Notes under the pieces: generated by a model
The model's database searches: none
Told to the model about the DNA's origin: nothing
Seen by the model: only the letters and a program-made list of their open reading frames with translations
Shown: one piece after another, positions 9,558-20,033 of the stretch
Layout of the letters: each line of letters begins with the position of its first letter
How positions within the stretch are numbered: position 1 is the stretch's first letter
Program-made: the position numbers and the translations under genes
Assembly (NCBI GenBank): GCA_018222605.1
Contig: JAAEZZ010000004.1
Span: forward strand, 270,600 to 334,599
DNA length: 64,000 bases
Direction of reading: 5' to 3'
Origin: Alphaproteobacteria bacterium
GTDB taxonomy: Bacteria; Pseudomonadota; Alphaproteobacteria; Caulobacterales; Hyphomonadaceae

Positions 9558-9788
9558 CTATTCGCCGCACCAGCGATAGAGGTGGCCACCATCCTGCTTT
9601 TCGCCCGTGTCCTCGACGCCGGGGAATTTGCCGGCATGCACAGCTTCAAGGAAGGCGCGGCCCTTGCGAACCTTGTCGCCAATATAGAGCTGGTCCCAGT
9701 CCGGGCCGTAGACATCCGGAAAGTGAAACGGGCCGGGCGGGCGCCGCGCGAGACGCTTTTGCAGGCGGGTAATCTCTTTATCGTCCAT
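9558..9788 (-). CDS. Small conserved-looking hypothetical (possibly DUF1413-like)
   Basis: MDDKEITRLQKRLARRPPGPFHFPDVYGPDWDQLYIGDKVRKGRAFLEAV; family call is tentative. Confidence 0.45.
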   Translation of the reverse strand: MDDKEITRLQKRLARRPPGPFHFPDVYGPDWDQLYIGDKVRKGRAFLEAVHAGKFPGVEDTGEKQDGGHLYRWCGE

Positions 9789-9835
9789 GCTTCTCAAGTT
9801 GAGGTATCCAGCGCAGCAATCAAGTCACGGCGCGT

Positions 9836-9867
9836 AAAAAGGGGGCTCGCAGGACCGGCGAGCCCCC
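9836..9867 (-). terminator. Rho-independent terminator
   Basis: GGGGGCTCGC / GCGAGCCCCC 10-bp perfect stem with A5 on + strand (U tract on minus), downstream of the EF-hand gene. Confidence 0.75.
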
Positions 9868-9889
9868 ATTCAGGAGACAGGCAGGCAGA

Positions 9890-10198
9890 CTACCAATCAG
9901 GCGTCGACACCCTGCTTTCCTCCTTCGGGTCAGACTGTCCCCGCCATGCGTCAAGGGCTTCAGCGAGTTCATCTTCAGAGACGGTCCCGTTCGAATTAAG
10001 ATCAAGCTTGGTGAACTTCGCTTTCGCTTCGGCCTCGCTGACCATGCCCGCGTTGGCTTTATAGCTCACAAACTCATCCTCCGTGATCAGACCATCATCA
10101 TCCAGGTCCAGCAACGAAAAGTCAGGCATTTCGCCTGCATGACCCATCAAAGCAGTCATCATGGCTGCAGTGACAAGAAAGCTGGTGCGTCTGATCAT
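9890..10198 (-). CDS. Secreted EF-hand domain protein
   Basis: Signal peptide and two EF-hand loops DLDDDGLITEDEF and DLNSNGTVSEDEL. Confidence 0.82.
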   Translation of the reverse strand: MIRRTSFLVTAAMMTALMGHAGEMPDFSLLDLDDDGLITEDEFVSYKANAGMVSEAEAKAKFTKLDLNSNGTVSEDELAEALDAWRGQSDPKEESRVSTPDW

Positions 10199-10314
10199 CT
10201 CCGAACTCCTTCCATATTTCCGACCGCTGACCAGAGCGGCCAGGATCAATTTACGACAGAAGGCCGGTAATGATGCGTGAAAAGGGGTTCACGAACGAAT
10301 TGTAATGAAGGCGC

Positions 10315-10896
10315 CTAAACCGCGTCTTCGCCAATCTCACGCATGAAGGCGAGCCAGGAATCCACCTTTGACTCTGTCAGTTCCCCTGCCCCACCAATGA
10401 TGGTGTGATGCAGCGGCTTGAAACCGGACAGGCCAAGCACGCCGCGCTCAAGACCTTTCGTGGCCGCCGCATCCATGCCGAAGCGGTAAACGAAATCTGG
10501 CATCCCCATCGTCACCACAACGCGGGCGGACTTTCCCTTCATCATCTGTTCCGGCCAGCCGGATGTCGATTGCTGGATGAAGAAATTTCCGCTGGCGGCC
10601 AGCTCCAGAAAGGATTTCAACTTGGCAGGCATCGCGCCCAGCCAGAGCGGAAACGCGATGAACAGATGATCGGCATCGGCGATCTTTTCGCGTTCTGTCA
10701 AAACAGGCTCCTCCGGCGGCGTATCGAATTCGGCCTGGGAGGTGAGATAGGGCAGGTCCAGCGCAGCGATATTAATCCGCTCTACGGCGTGGCGTCCTGC
10801 ATCTGCACCCTCGGAATAGGCATCGCAGAGGGCATGGATCAAATGGTCCGGCGCGGGGTCCGGATGGCCGTCAATGATACAGATTTTGCGAGCCAT
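10315..10896 (-). CDS. NAD(P)H dehydrogenase (quinone)/flavodoxin-fold oxidoreductase
   Basis: DGHPDP N-terminus and FAFPLWLGAMPAKLKSFLE-type flavodoxin-fold motif. Confidence 0.8.
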   Translation of the reverse strand: MARKICIIDGHPDPAPDHLIHALCDAYSEGADAGRHAVERINIAALDLPYLTSQAEFDTPPEEPVLTEREKIADADHLFIAFPLWLGAMPAKLKSFLELAASGNFFIQQSTSGWPEQMMKGKSARVVVTMGMPDFVYRFGMDAAATKGLERGVLGLSGFKPLHHTIIGGAGELTESKVDSWLAFMREIGEDAV

Positions 10897-10969
10897 GGAA
10901 GTTACCTCCTGCCTTGGGACAGAAGGCAGTCTACCATGCGTTCATGACGGTTGCGCTACGTAGGGCTCC

Positions 10970-12577
<1,608 letters not shown>

Positions 12578-12695
12578 GAAGCCTCCCACTGGAATTTTAA
12601 GCCTGCTTAACCGCCCGAACCGCATGTGTCACGCGCGCGTCACGTGAATTTGAAACAGAAGGGCTAAAGAGAAAGGCTATGAAAAGGATATCAGA

Positions 12696-14492
12696 ATGGG
12701 CATGTTCGGGGACATGGGCATAGATATCACTCCCCGTCTCAAGGCGATCTCCTTTCTGAAGGATGTGCCCGGCCGCGCCATGAAGGCGGCCGGTAAGGAA
12801 ACCATCTGGTTTTCCATTCCAGCAGGCAAGCCGCTCTATTTGGCTGGAGAGCCTGCGGACACGCTGTATTTCGTCATGTCCGGCACGTTGGGCATTTTCC
12901 GCCAAGGCCCGCACGGCAAGACGGAATTCATCGGCCATATCCGCTCCGGCGAACCTGCTGGGGAAATGTCTCTCTTTCAGGGCGGCATCGACCTGACAGG
13001 CGACGGCCTGCCGAATGATGCCCCGCATAACAGTTCCGTCTATGCCATCCGCGATACTGAAGTGGTCGGCGTCTCCCGCAAGGGCTGGGACCGGATGGTG
13101 CGCGCCGAGCCGGAATTGCTGGAGTCGATGATTCGCATCATCCTGACGCGTCTCGGCAAACCGATGGAGCGTGTGGCGAGCGCCGCGCCGAAAGTCTTCG
13201 CGCTGGTGGCTACCTCCCCCACGATTGATCTGTCGCTGCGGGCGCGCGCCCTGAAACAGGCCTGCGACCGGCTGGGCAAGAAATGCATCATCGTGACCGG
13301 GCGACAGGGCGATGAAAAACCAGCCGCCTATTTCGACGAGTTGGAGCAGACGCATGATGTCGTGATCCTGGTCTCCTCCATTGGTGACAATGCCTGGTAT
13401 CGCCTGGCGACACGGCAAGCAGACCGTATCTGGGTGGTGGGCCGCGCCGACGCCCACCCGTCCAATCCGCTGATGCCGGATGATGAGTCCCCGGCCCGCG
13501 CCCTGAAGTTGGTCGATGTCGTGCTGCTGCACCATGCCGAGGACCGCCCCGGCGCCCCGCCCAGTCGCTGGCTGTCTGCAGCGGGGGGTAGCCGCATCTT
13601 CCACTGGAGCGGCATGGAGGGCAAAGACTGCGACCGCCTGGCGCGTATCATGTGCGGGGTCTCCATCGGCCTGATCCTGTCCGGTGGTGGCGCGCGGGCC
13701 TATTCGCATATCGGCGTCGTAAAGGCGCTGAGGGAACTGGGTATACCGATCGACTTTGCCGGCGGGGCCTCCATGGGCTCGGTCGTCGCGGCCTGCGTCG
13801 CGATGGGGTGGAGCGATGAAGAAATCGAGCGCCGCATCCGCAAGGCCTTTGTCGATTCCAATCCGTTGGGGGACTATCACCTGCCCGTTGTCGGCATGGT
13901 GAAGGGCGCGCGCGTCAACAATCGTCTGAAAGAGCATTTCGGTGATGCGGACATCTGCGACCTGAAAGTGCCTTTCTTCTGCACCTCCACCAATCTGACC
14001 TCAGGCAGTTCACGCATTCACCGCACAGGACTACTGCGGGACGCGCTGCGGGCGACGATCTCCCTGCCTGGTATTCTGCCGCCGGTCGTGGACGGCAAGG
14101 ATGTGCTGGTGGATGGCGCCGTGCTGAACAATTTCCCGGCCGATGTGATGCGGGATTTGCATCGCGGACTGGTCATCGGCTCTGACGTGACCCGCCAGCC
14201 GGACAATATGGATGTCGAAGAATTCGCCAACCCACCCGGCTTTTTCCAATGGGTGTTCAAGAACGGCTTCTCCAGCGCACCGCCCATTGCCGGCCTGCTG
14301 ATGCGCGCGGCAACCATCCGTGCAGATACACAATTCGGCCACGACATGACCGATGTGCTTATCCTGCCCGACATGGCAGACGTGCAGCTGCGCGACTGGA
14401 AGATCTATGATGACGCCGTTCAGGCGGGCTATGACGCCACGATCAACGCCATGAAAGACAAGAACATCACAGCCATAAGCGGCGCAGCCTAG
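12696..14492 (+). CDS. Patatin-like phospholipase (NTE family) with N-terminal cyclic-nucleotide-binding domain
   Basis: cNMP-like domain at N-terminus; LILSGGGARAYSHIGVVKAL, GGASMGS nucleophile elbow, DGAVLNNFP. Confidence 0.9.
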   Translation: MGMFGDMGIDITPRLKAISFLKDVPGRAMKAAGKETIWFSIPAGKPLYLAGEPADTLYFVMSGTLGIFRQGPHGKTEFIGHIRSGEPAGEMSLFQGGIDLTGDGLPNDAPHNSSVYAIRDTEVVGVSRKGWDRMVRAEPELLESMIRIILTRLGKPMERVASAAPKVFALVATSPTIDLSLRARALKQACDRLGKKCIIVTGRQGDEKPAAYFDELEQTHDVVILVSSIGDNAWYRLATRQADRIWVVGRADAHPSNPLMPDDESPARALKLVDVVLLHHAEDRPGAPPSRWLSAAGGSRIFHWSGMEGKDCDRLARIMCGVSIGLILSGGGARAYSHIGVVKALRELGIPIDFAGGASMGSVVAACVAMGWSDEEIERRIRKAFVDSNPLGDYHLPVVGMVKGARVNNRLKEHFGDADICDLKVPFFCTSTNLTSGSSRIHRTGLLRDALRATISLPGILPPVVDGKDVLVDGAVLNNFPADVMRDLHRGLVIGSDVTRQPDNMDVEEFANPPGFFQWVFKNGFSSAPPIAGLLMRAATIRADTQFGHDMTDVLILPDMADVQLRDWKIYDDAVQAGYDATINAMKDKNITAISGAA

Positions 14493-14495
14493 ACG

Positions 14496-15668
14496 CTAGG
14501 CCGTTTCGCCAAACAGTTCCCGGCCGATCAGCCAGCGTCGGATTTCGGACGTCCCTGCCCCGATCTCATACAGCTTCGCATCGCGCAGAAGGCGCCCCGT
14601 CGGATATTCGTTGATATAGCCATTGCCGCCGAGGATCTGGATTGCGTCGAGTGCCAGTTTCGTCGCGGTTTCTGCCGCATACAGAATGGCACCGGCGGCA
14701 TCCTTGCGGGTCGTCTCGCCCCGGTCGCAGGATTTGGCGACGGCATAGACATAGGCCTTGGCCGCGTTCATCTGGACATACATGTCAGCGACCTTGCCTT
14801 GGATCAGCTGGAACTCGCCAATCGACTGGCCGAATTGTTTACGGTCATGGATGTAGGGGATCACGACATCCATACAGGCCTGCATGATGCCGGTCGGCCC
14901 AGCAGATAGAACGGCGCGCTCATAGTCGAGGCCGCTCATCAGCACGCGGGCCCCGCCATTCAGCGGCCCCATGATATTCTCTTCCGGCACTTCGCAATCT
15001 TGGAATACAAGTTCACCGGTTTCAGACCCGCGCATGCCCAGCTTGTCGAGCTTCTGCGCAACGGAGAAGCCCTTCATGTCCCGCTCGATCAGAAAGGCGG
15101 TGATGCCTTTTGATCCGGCGTCCGGCTCCGTCTTGGCATAGACAACCAGCGTGTCAGCGTCCGGCGCATTGGTGATCCACATCTTGGTGCCGTTCAGCAC
15201 ATAGCGGTCGCCTTTTTTCTCGGCGCGCAGCTTCATCGAGACGACGTCGGAGCCGGCCCCGCTCTCGCTCATGGCGAGTGAGCCGAGATGCTCTCCGCTC
15301 ATCAGTTTTGGCAGATAGCGGGCCTTCTGGTCATCACTGCCCCAGCGGCGAATCTGGTTCACGCAGAGGTTCGAATGCGCGCCATAGGACAAGCCGACAG
15401 ATGCAGACGCGCGAGAGATTTCCTCCATCGCCACGACATGCTCAAGATAGCCGAGGCCCGTGCCGCCCCATTCCTCTTCAACCGTAATGCCCAGCAGGCC
15501 CAGCTCACCCATCTTGGGCAGCAGGTCGCGCGGGAATGTATCTGTCCGATCGATTTCAGCGGCGCGCGGCGCAATTTCATTCTGGGCAAAACTTGCCACA
15601 GTTTCGCGGATCATGTCCGCTGTTTCACCGAGATCGAAGTTCAAAGTGGGATATGTGTTCGGAATCAT
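14496..15668 (-). CDS. ivd: Isovaleryl-CoA dehydrogenase
   Basis: Acyl-CoA dehydrogenase fold; [53 protein letters not shown]; cluster context. Confidence 0.92.
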   Translation of the reverse strand: MIPNTYPTLNFDLGETADMIRETVASFAQNEIAPRAAEIDRTDTFPRDLLPKMGELGLLGITVEEEWGGTGLGYLEHVVAMEEISRASASVGLSYGAHSNLCVNQIRRWGSDDQKARYLPKLMSGEHLGSLAMSESGAGSDVVSMKLRAEKKGDRYVLNGTKMWITNAPDADTLVVYAKTEPDAGSKGITAFLIERDMKGFSVAQKLDKLGMRGSETGELVFQDCEVPEENIMGPLNGGARVLMSGLDYERAVLSAGPTGIMQACMDVVIPYIHDRKQFGQSIGEFQLIQGKVADMYVQMNAAKAYVYAVAKSCDRGETTRKDAAGAILYAAETATKLALDAIQILGGNGYINEYPTGRLLRDAKLYEIGAGTSEIRRWLIGRELFGETA

Positions 15669-15704
15669 GGCCCTGCCCTAGCAAGGCTTCTCCGCCCTGT
15701 CAGC

Positions 15705-16895
15705 CTATTCTTGTTCTGCCAGCATACGATAGAGGTAGTAGACGGACACGAAAAGCAGAAAGCCGCTGCCCAGGGCGATCAATGGCCCTGCATAGGATTG
15801 GTTCGCAGCCTGGCCCATCTGGTTTGCAGCTGTGCCGACAAACCGGCGCATCCCGTCATACAGGCCAATCATGCCGAGACCGGCCAGCAAGGCGAACGGC
15901 ACCCAGCGCAAATTGCCCTGCCCCTTGTCAAAGCCAAGCGGGCGATCATCCAGCGGTGGTTCGGCCTTGGCCGGGTCCACATAGATCGGGGCCAGATCAT
16001 CAATCAGGCGGCGGTCTGTTTCCGGCAGGCGCAGAGGTTCCAGGCTCAGCGAGGCATCGAACTCGGGTGTGGACTGGCGTGCCTGGCGGCGGCGCTCTGA
16101 CATGGAAGCAGGCGACGGCGCTTCATTCGTTCCTTCCGGATCAGCCAGCGCAGACACCGCGCGGGTAATCTCGTCCACAGTCGGATCACCGCTCTCCTGT
16201 GCCCCCTGCTCTCCTGAAGCGCGCGAGGCATTCTCCCCAAGGATACGCGTCAGGCGCTCTGCCACGGCGCGGGCTGCGGCTTGCGGCGCCGTCTCCCGAT
16301 CAACCGGACGCGCAGCACGAAGACGGTCTGCTTCAGTTCTTGCCTCGACAATGATGGGTGTTTCACGCGGAACAGCCGGGCCGGAATGCGGGTCACGCTC
16401 CGGACGTACCAGCGCGCCAGGAATGGCTACGGGGCCATTGGGCTGCGATAGGAAGAGCGCAATTTCAGCGGCCCTGCGACGTGCCAGCGCATCAATGATA
16501 CGCGGCTGGCCATCAACACGGCCGCGGCGCCAGCTCATCATGGCTTCGCTTGCCAGAATACGGTCGCCCGAATTCAGACAGGCCAGCACATCGGACGATT
16601 CGAAAGCTTCTGGCCCGATATTGAAGACAAAGGAGGCCAGCGCGTCGAATTCATTCTGGCTGAGCGGCGTGAACACGCAAGTGTACAGAACGTCTTCGAC
16701 CCTTTTGAGATCATGGAAGCGCAGGATCAGCTCGGCATCGAATGCCCCGACGGTCAGGCCGGCGCGTGCGGTTTCGGTATGGCCATACCCAATCAGCCAG
16801 CGTCCATCCGGCAGGCGGCTGGCACGCGCACGGAAGCCTTCGAAGCTCTTGATAAGCTCGACCCCCTTGTCTGATGTGCGCATTTGCCGGGCCAT
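15705..16895 (-). CDS. spmX: SpmX-like polar muramidase homologue (GH24 domain, linker, two C-terminal TM helices)
   Basis: N-terminal GH24 domain VELIKSFEGFRARASRLPDGRWLIGYGHT...TPLSQNEFDALASFVFNIG, long charged/Pro-containing linker, two terminal TM segments: the architecture of Caulobacter SpmX. Confidence 0.82.
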   Translation of the reverse strand: MARQMRTSDKGVELIKSFEGFRARASRLPDGRWLIGYGHTETARAGLTVGAFDAELILRFHDLKRVEDVLYTCVFTPLSQNEFDALASFVFNIGPEAFESSDVLACLNSGDRILASEAMMSWRRGRVDGQPRIIDALARRRAAEIALFLSQPNGPVAIPGALVRPERDPHSGPAVPRETPIIVEARTEADRLRAARPVDRETAPQAAARAVAERLTRILGENASRASGEQGAQESGDPTVDEITRAVSALADPEGTNEAPSPASMSERRRQARQSTPEFDASLSLEPLRLPETDRRLIDDLAPIYVDPAKAEPPLDDRPLGFDKGQGNLRWVPFALLAGLGMIGLYDGMRRFVGTAANQMGQAANQSYAGPLIALGSGFLLFVSVYYLYRMLAEQE

Positions 16896-17003
16896 GCAGC
16901 GGCATCCCATTTTGAAACACTTGGACTTTTAACTACCTGCCAGTGCTGCAAAACTCGCGCCCATTCACCCGAGGGGCGAGAAACAACGAAAAAATCCGTC
17001 TAT

Positions 17004-18386
17004 TTACAGCAGGACGATCGTGGCGAGTCCGAGAAAACTGAAGAAGGCCATCACATCTGTCAGCGTCAGCACGAAGACGGACGAGGCCACCGCAGGGTCT
17101 GCTCCAAGACGCTTCAGACCCAAGGGCACAAGAATGCCGGAGAAGCCCGCCCAGATGAATGTCGCGAGCATCGCCGCCCCCATCACAAGTGCCAGTTCAA
17201 TATCACGGAACCAGATCAGCGAGATCACCCCGACCCCCACCGCGAAGATCAGGCCATTTGCCAGCGCGCTCATCACTTCGCGCCAGACTGCGCGGCGGGC
17301 TGCGTCGCCATCCAACTGGCGCTCGGCAATCGCGCGCACGGCAACGGCCAAGCCCTGACTGCCGGCATTACCGCCCAGCGCAGCCACAACGGGCATCAGA
17401 ACAGCCAGTGCCACAATCTGGGCAATCGTCGCCTCAAACAGCGAAATGATGGCAGAAGAAATGAAGGCCGTGAACAGATTGACGCCCAGCCACGGGGCAC
17501 GAGCCTTCACCGTATCCCATACCGTGTCCGCGCCATCGGCCGAGTTCACGTTCAAAAGAGAGAGCAGGTCTTCCGCGTTCTCTTCCTGCATGACATCGAC
17601 CATGTCATCGACGGTGATCATACCGACAAGACGGCCGCCATCATCGGTCACCGGCGCGGAAGCCAGCGAGTATTTGCGGAACTGGAAGGCCACCTCTTCC
17701 TGGTCCATCTCTGGCTTCAGGGTGGAGAGCGGATCTTCCATGATGTCTGACAGCTGCACCTCACGTGGGGTGCGCAGCAAGGTGGCCAGCGAGACCGTTC
17801 CCAGCAGACGGTGACCCGGATCAGTCACATAGAGTTCGTAGAACACTTCCGGCAGCTCTTCGCCCAGCGCGCGGGCATGGTCGATAGCATGGCCTACGGT
17901 CCAGTATTCCGGCGCCGCGACGAATTCCGTCTGCATGAGACGGCCGGCCGTTTCCTCTTCATAGGACAGGCCGCGTTCCAGCTGGGCACGCTCAATCGGC
18001 GCCAGGTCTTCCAGAATGCGTTCGCGGCGTTCATCCTCAAGGTCTTCCAGGATGGTCGTCGCATCGTCTGAATCGAGTTCATCGAGCGCGCTGGCGACGG
18101 CCGCGTCTGGCAGAACTTCAACCGCTTCTTCCCGATAGGAATCACGCAGCTCGATCAGAATGTCGGCAGGCAGCTCTCCGCCAAGCAACTCCACAGCTTC
18201 GGAAAAGGTGTCAAAGGACAGCGCTTCCAGCAGGTCTGCAGCATCCGCCGGGTGCATGCGCTGAAGTGTGCGCGCCAGCCAGCGCGTATCACGCTCATCG
18301 ACCGCATCAATGAGATCATCCAGCAGAACCGGATCGACATTCGGCGTCTCGGCGGCCTGCGTCGGCTGGGTAGGCGTTTCAGTCAT
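17004..18386 (-). CDS. mgtE: Magnesium transporter MgtE
   Basis: MgtE N domain (LQRMHPADAADLLEAL), CBS pair, TM domain with ALGGNAGSQGLAVAVRAIA. Confidence 0.94.
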   Translation of the reverse strand: MTETPTQPTQAAETPNVDPVLLDDLIDAVDERDTRWLARTLQRMHPADAADLLEALSFDTFSEAVELLGGELPADILIELRDSYREEAVEVLPDAAVASALDELDSDDATTILEDLEDERRERILEDLAPIERAQLERGLSYEEETAGRLMQTEFVAAPEYWTVGHAIDHARALGEELPEVFYELYVTDPGHRLLGTVSLATLLRTPREVQLSDIMEDPLSTLKPEMDQEEVAFQFRKYSLASAPVTDDGGRLVGMITVDDMVDVMQEENAEDLLSLLNVNSADGADTVWDTVKARAPWLGVNLFTAFISSAIISLFEATIAQIVALAVLMPVVAALGGNAGSQGLAVAVRAIAERQLDGDAARRAVWREVMSALANGLIFAVGVGVISLIWFRDIELALVMGAAMLATFIWAGFSGILVPLGLKRLGADPAVASSVFVLTLTDVMAFFSFLGLATIVLL

Positions 18387-18529
18387 GGCGCTCTCTTGCC
18401 GGGCTACAGCCCTTGCGGCAAGGCCCGATTACCTTGACCTAGCAGGGATTCGCGCGAAATTCACAGGCTGCCCACAAGGCAAAGAGCATGGCGTGGAAAT
18501 TGGCCCCTCCCCAGCAGATAGAGACGGGC

Positions 18530-18958
18530 TCAAAGCAGGGCGCGCAAGCCCGCCTTCAAATGCCCCAGACCTTCTTCCCCCAGACGGGTCTCTGTACGAT
18601 TTTGCACGTCCTGCCAGAGCGGATAGGCCTCTTCCAGTCGGCGCACGCCCAGCGTGGTCAACAGCAGACGGCGGCGGCGGCCCTCGCTCTCCTCCCCGCG
18701 GAAAATGAGGCCAGCCTTCTCGAGAGGCTTCAGGTTTCGCGAGAGGGTCGTGCGGTCCAATGCCAGCAGGTCCGCCAGTTCCGAAATCGAGTCCGGCTCA
18801 TAACGGCCCACAGAATTGAGCAAACCAAACTGGGTGACGGTCAGGCCGACAGGGCGCAGCGCATCATCATATTCCCGGGTAATCCTGCGCGCAGCCCTCA
18901 GCAGGCGCCCGGCCGTGCACCGCCCTGTGACATCATCATGGATCGAAGAAGCGCTCAT
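18530..18958 (-). CDS. MarR family transcriptional regulator
   Basis: LTVTQFGLLNSV...ISELADLLALDRTTLSRNLKPLEKAGLI...EGRRRRLLLTTLG. Confidence 0.88.
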   Translation of the reverse strand: MSASSIHDDVTGRCTAGRLLRAARRITREYDDALRPVGLTVTQFGLLNSVGRYEPDSISELADLLALDRTTLSRNLKPLEKAGLIFRGEESEGRRRRLLLTTLGVRRLEEAYPLWQDVQNRTETRLGEEGLGHLKAGLRALL

Positions 18959-18962
18959 AACG

Positions 18963-18972
18963 TGTAGATACA
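18963..18972. promoter_or_regulatory. Candidate operator site TGTAGATACA
   Basis: TGTA-N2-TACA element just upstream of the MarR start. Confidence 0.4.
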
Positions 18973-19045
18973 TGCCCACAGGGAAACTTCAACATGTTCA
19001 GTATTTCTAATGGCAAGAATTCCATGCCCTATCTTGATGAGAACG

Positions 19046-19065
19046 TATAGTGCATATACACTATA
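19046..19065. promoter_or_regulatory. Candidate MarR operator TATAGTGCATATACACTATA
   Basis: 7-bp perfect inverted arms TATAGTG/CACTATA around CATATA in the divergent intergenic region. Confidence 0.55.
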
Positions 19066-19067
19066 AA

Positions 19068-19148
19068 TGTCGTCGCTTTCGTCACTCAGGCGGGTTTCCC
19101 GTAATGCGACGACATAACTACCCCGCCCGGAACCCCACACCGGGCGGG
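19068..19148 (+). ncRNA. Candidate structured leader / small RNA with terminator-like 3' hairpin
   Basis: TGTCGTCGC (19068-19076) pairs with GCGACGACA (19106-19114); CCCGCCCGG (19122-19130) pairs with CCGGGCGGG (19140-19148), then CCTTTTCC. Confidence 0.4.
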
Positions 19149-19181
19149 CCTTTTCCTCCCAATGCGGCAGATCTTTTGTCG

Positions 19182-19191
19182 TGTATATACA
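19182..19191. promoter_or_regulatory. Candidate operator site TGTATATACA
   Basis: Perfect 10-bp palindrome 15 bp upstream of the TPR gene start. Confidence 0.45.
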
Positions 19192-19206
19192 TCAATGGAG
19201 TTTCTC

Positions 19207-19809
19207 ATGCGATCCACCGTCCGCGTCTTCCTCCTCTCCAGCCTGTTCGGGCTGACCGCCACACCGGCCCTCGCCGGACCGGACATCTTCCGCGCTGGCA
19301 CCAGCCCCGCCAGTGAATGCGCCGACGAACTGGCGCGCACTGATGGGGCCTCCCTGCGTTTGCTGCACCTGTGCGACGAAGGCGTAGCCCAGCGAGACCT
19401 GACCGCCCAAGGCCGCGCCGCTGCCCTGGCCAATGCCGGGACGGTACGCCTGCGCCTCGGCAATCTGGAAGAGGCCGTCATCCATCTCTCCAAAGCGCAG
19501 GACCTTGGGGCGCCAAAGGATAGCGTCATCAGCCTGAGCGCCGCCCTGATCCGTCTGGATCGCCCGGACGAAGCCATTGAAGCCCTGTCAAACCTGAATG
19601 GCGTATCCCCCCAGTTGAAGCCGGTAGCCCTGTACAATCGCGCCATGGCACAGATGCAGCGCGACAATGCAAAGGCAGCCTATCTTGATTTGCTGGAAGC
19701 TACGCGGCTCGCACCGGACTACGCGCCCGCACAGGACTTGCTGACGCATTTCACGGTGACGCCTTATCCTGCCACGGCGGCTACTGGAGAAAGCGCCTCA
19801 AGATCCTGA
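19207..19809 (+). CDS. Exported TPR-repeat protein
   Basis: Signal peptide MRSTVRVFLLSSLFGLTATPALA; TPR-like repeats (ALANAGTVRLRLGNLEEAVIHLSKAQ, ALYNRAMAQMQRDNAKAAYLDLLEATRLAPDY). Confidence 0.72.
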   Translation: MRSTVRVFLLSSLFGLTATPALAGPDIFRAGTSPASECADELARTDGASLRLLHLCDEGVAQRDLTAQGRAAALANAGTVRLRLGNLEEAVIHLSKAQDLGAPKDSVISLSAALIRLDRPDEAIEALSNLNGVSPQLKPVALYNRAMAQMQRDNAKAAYLDLLEATRLAPDYAPAQDLLTHFTVTPYPATAATGESASRS

Positions 19810-19863
19810 AACTGGCATAAATGCGCCCTGAGTGGCGCATAGCTCTTCATGTCTGGAAATAAA

Positions 19864-19948
19864 TGGTGCGGTCGAGAGGACTCGAACCTCCACGGGTTGC
19901 CCCACAGCGACCTCAACGCTGCGCGTCTACCAATTCCGCCACGACCGC
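19864..19948 (-). tRNA. tRNA-Leu(GAG)
   Basis: Minus strand GCGGTCGTGGCGGAATTGGTAGACGCGCAGCGTTGAGGTCGCTG...GGTTCGAGTCC...CGACCGCACCA; anticodon loop TTGAGGT; CCA encoded. Confidence 0.95.
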
Positions 19949-20033
19949 ACATTTCTCATTCGAGGCAGACGGGCCGTATAAGGCGACACCAGCCCTTTGT
20001 GAAGCCCCGAATGTCGCCTATATGCCTCCCGTG

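Noticed and set aside
12597-13937. 446-aa minus-strand ORF
   Set aside because: Antisense to the cNMP-patatin gene, which carries all catalytic motifs.
15705-16895. Prophage endolysin, suggesting a phage remnant
   Set aside because: No holin, spanin or other phage genes nearby; long linker plus two C-terminal TM helices and lost catalytic residues fit SpmX instead.
19863-20033. N-terminal extension of the lipB ORF in the ORF track
   Set aside because: It runs through the tRNA-Leu(GAG) gene on the opposite strand; homology to LipB begins after ATG 20034.
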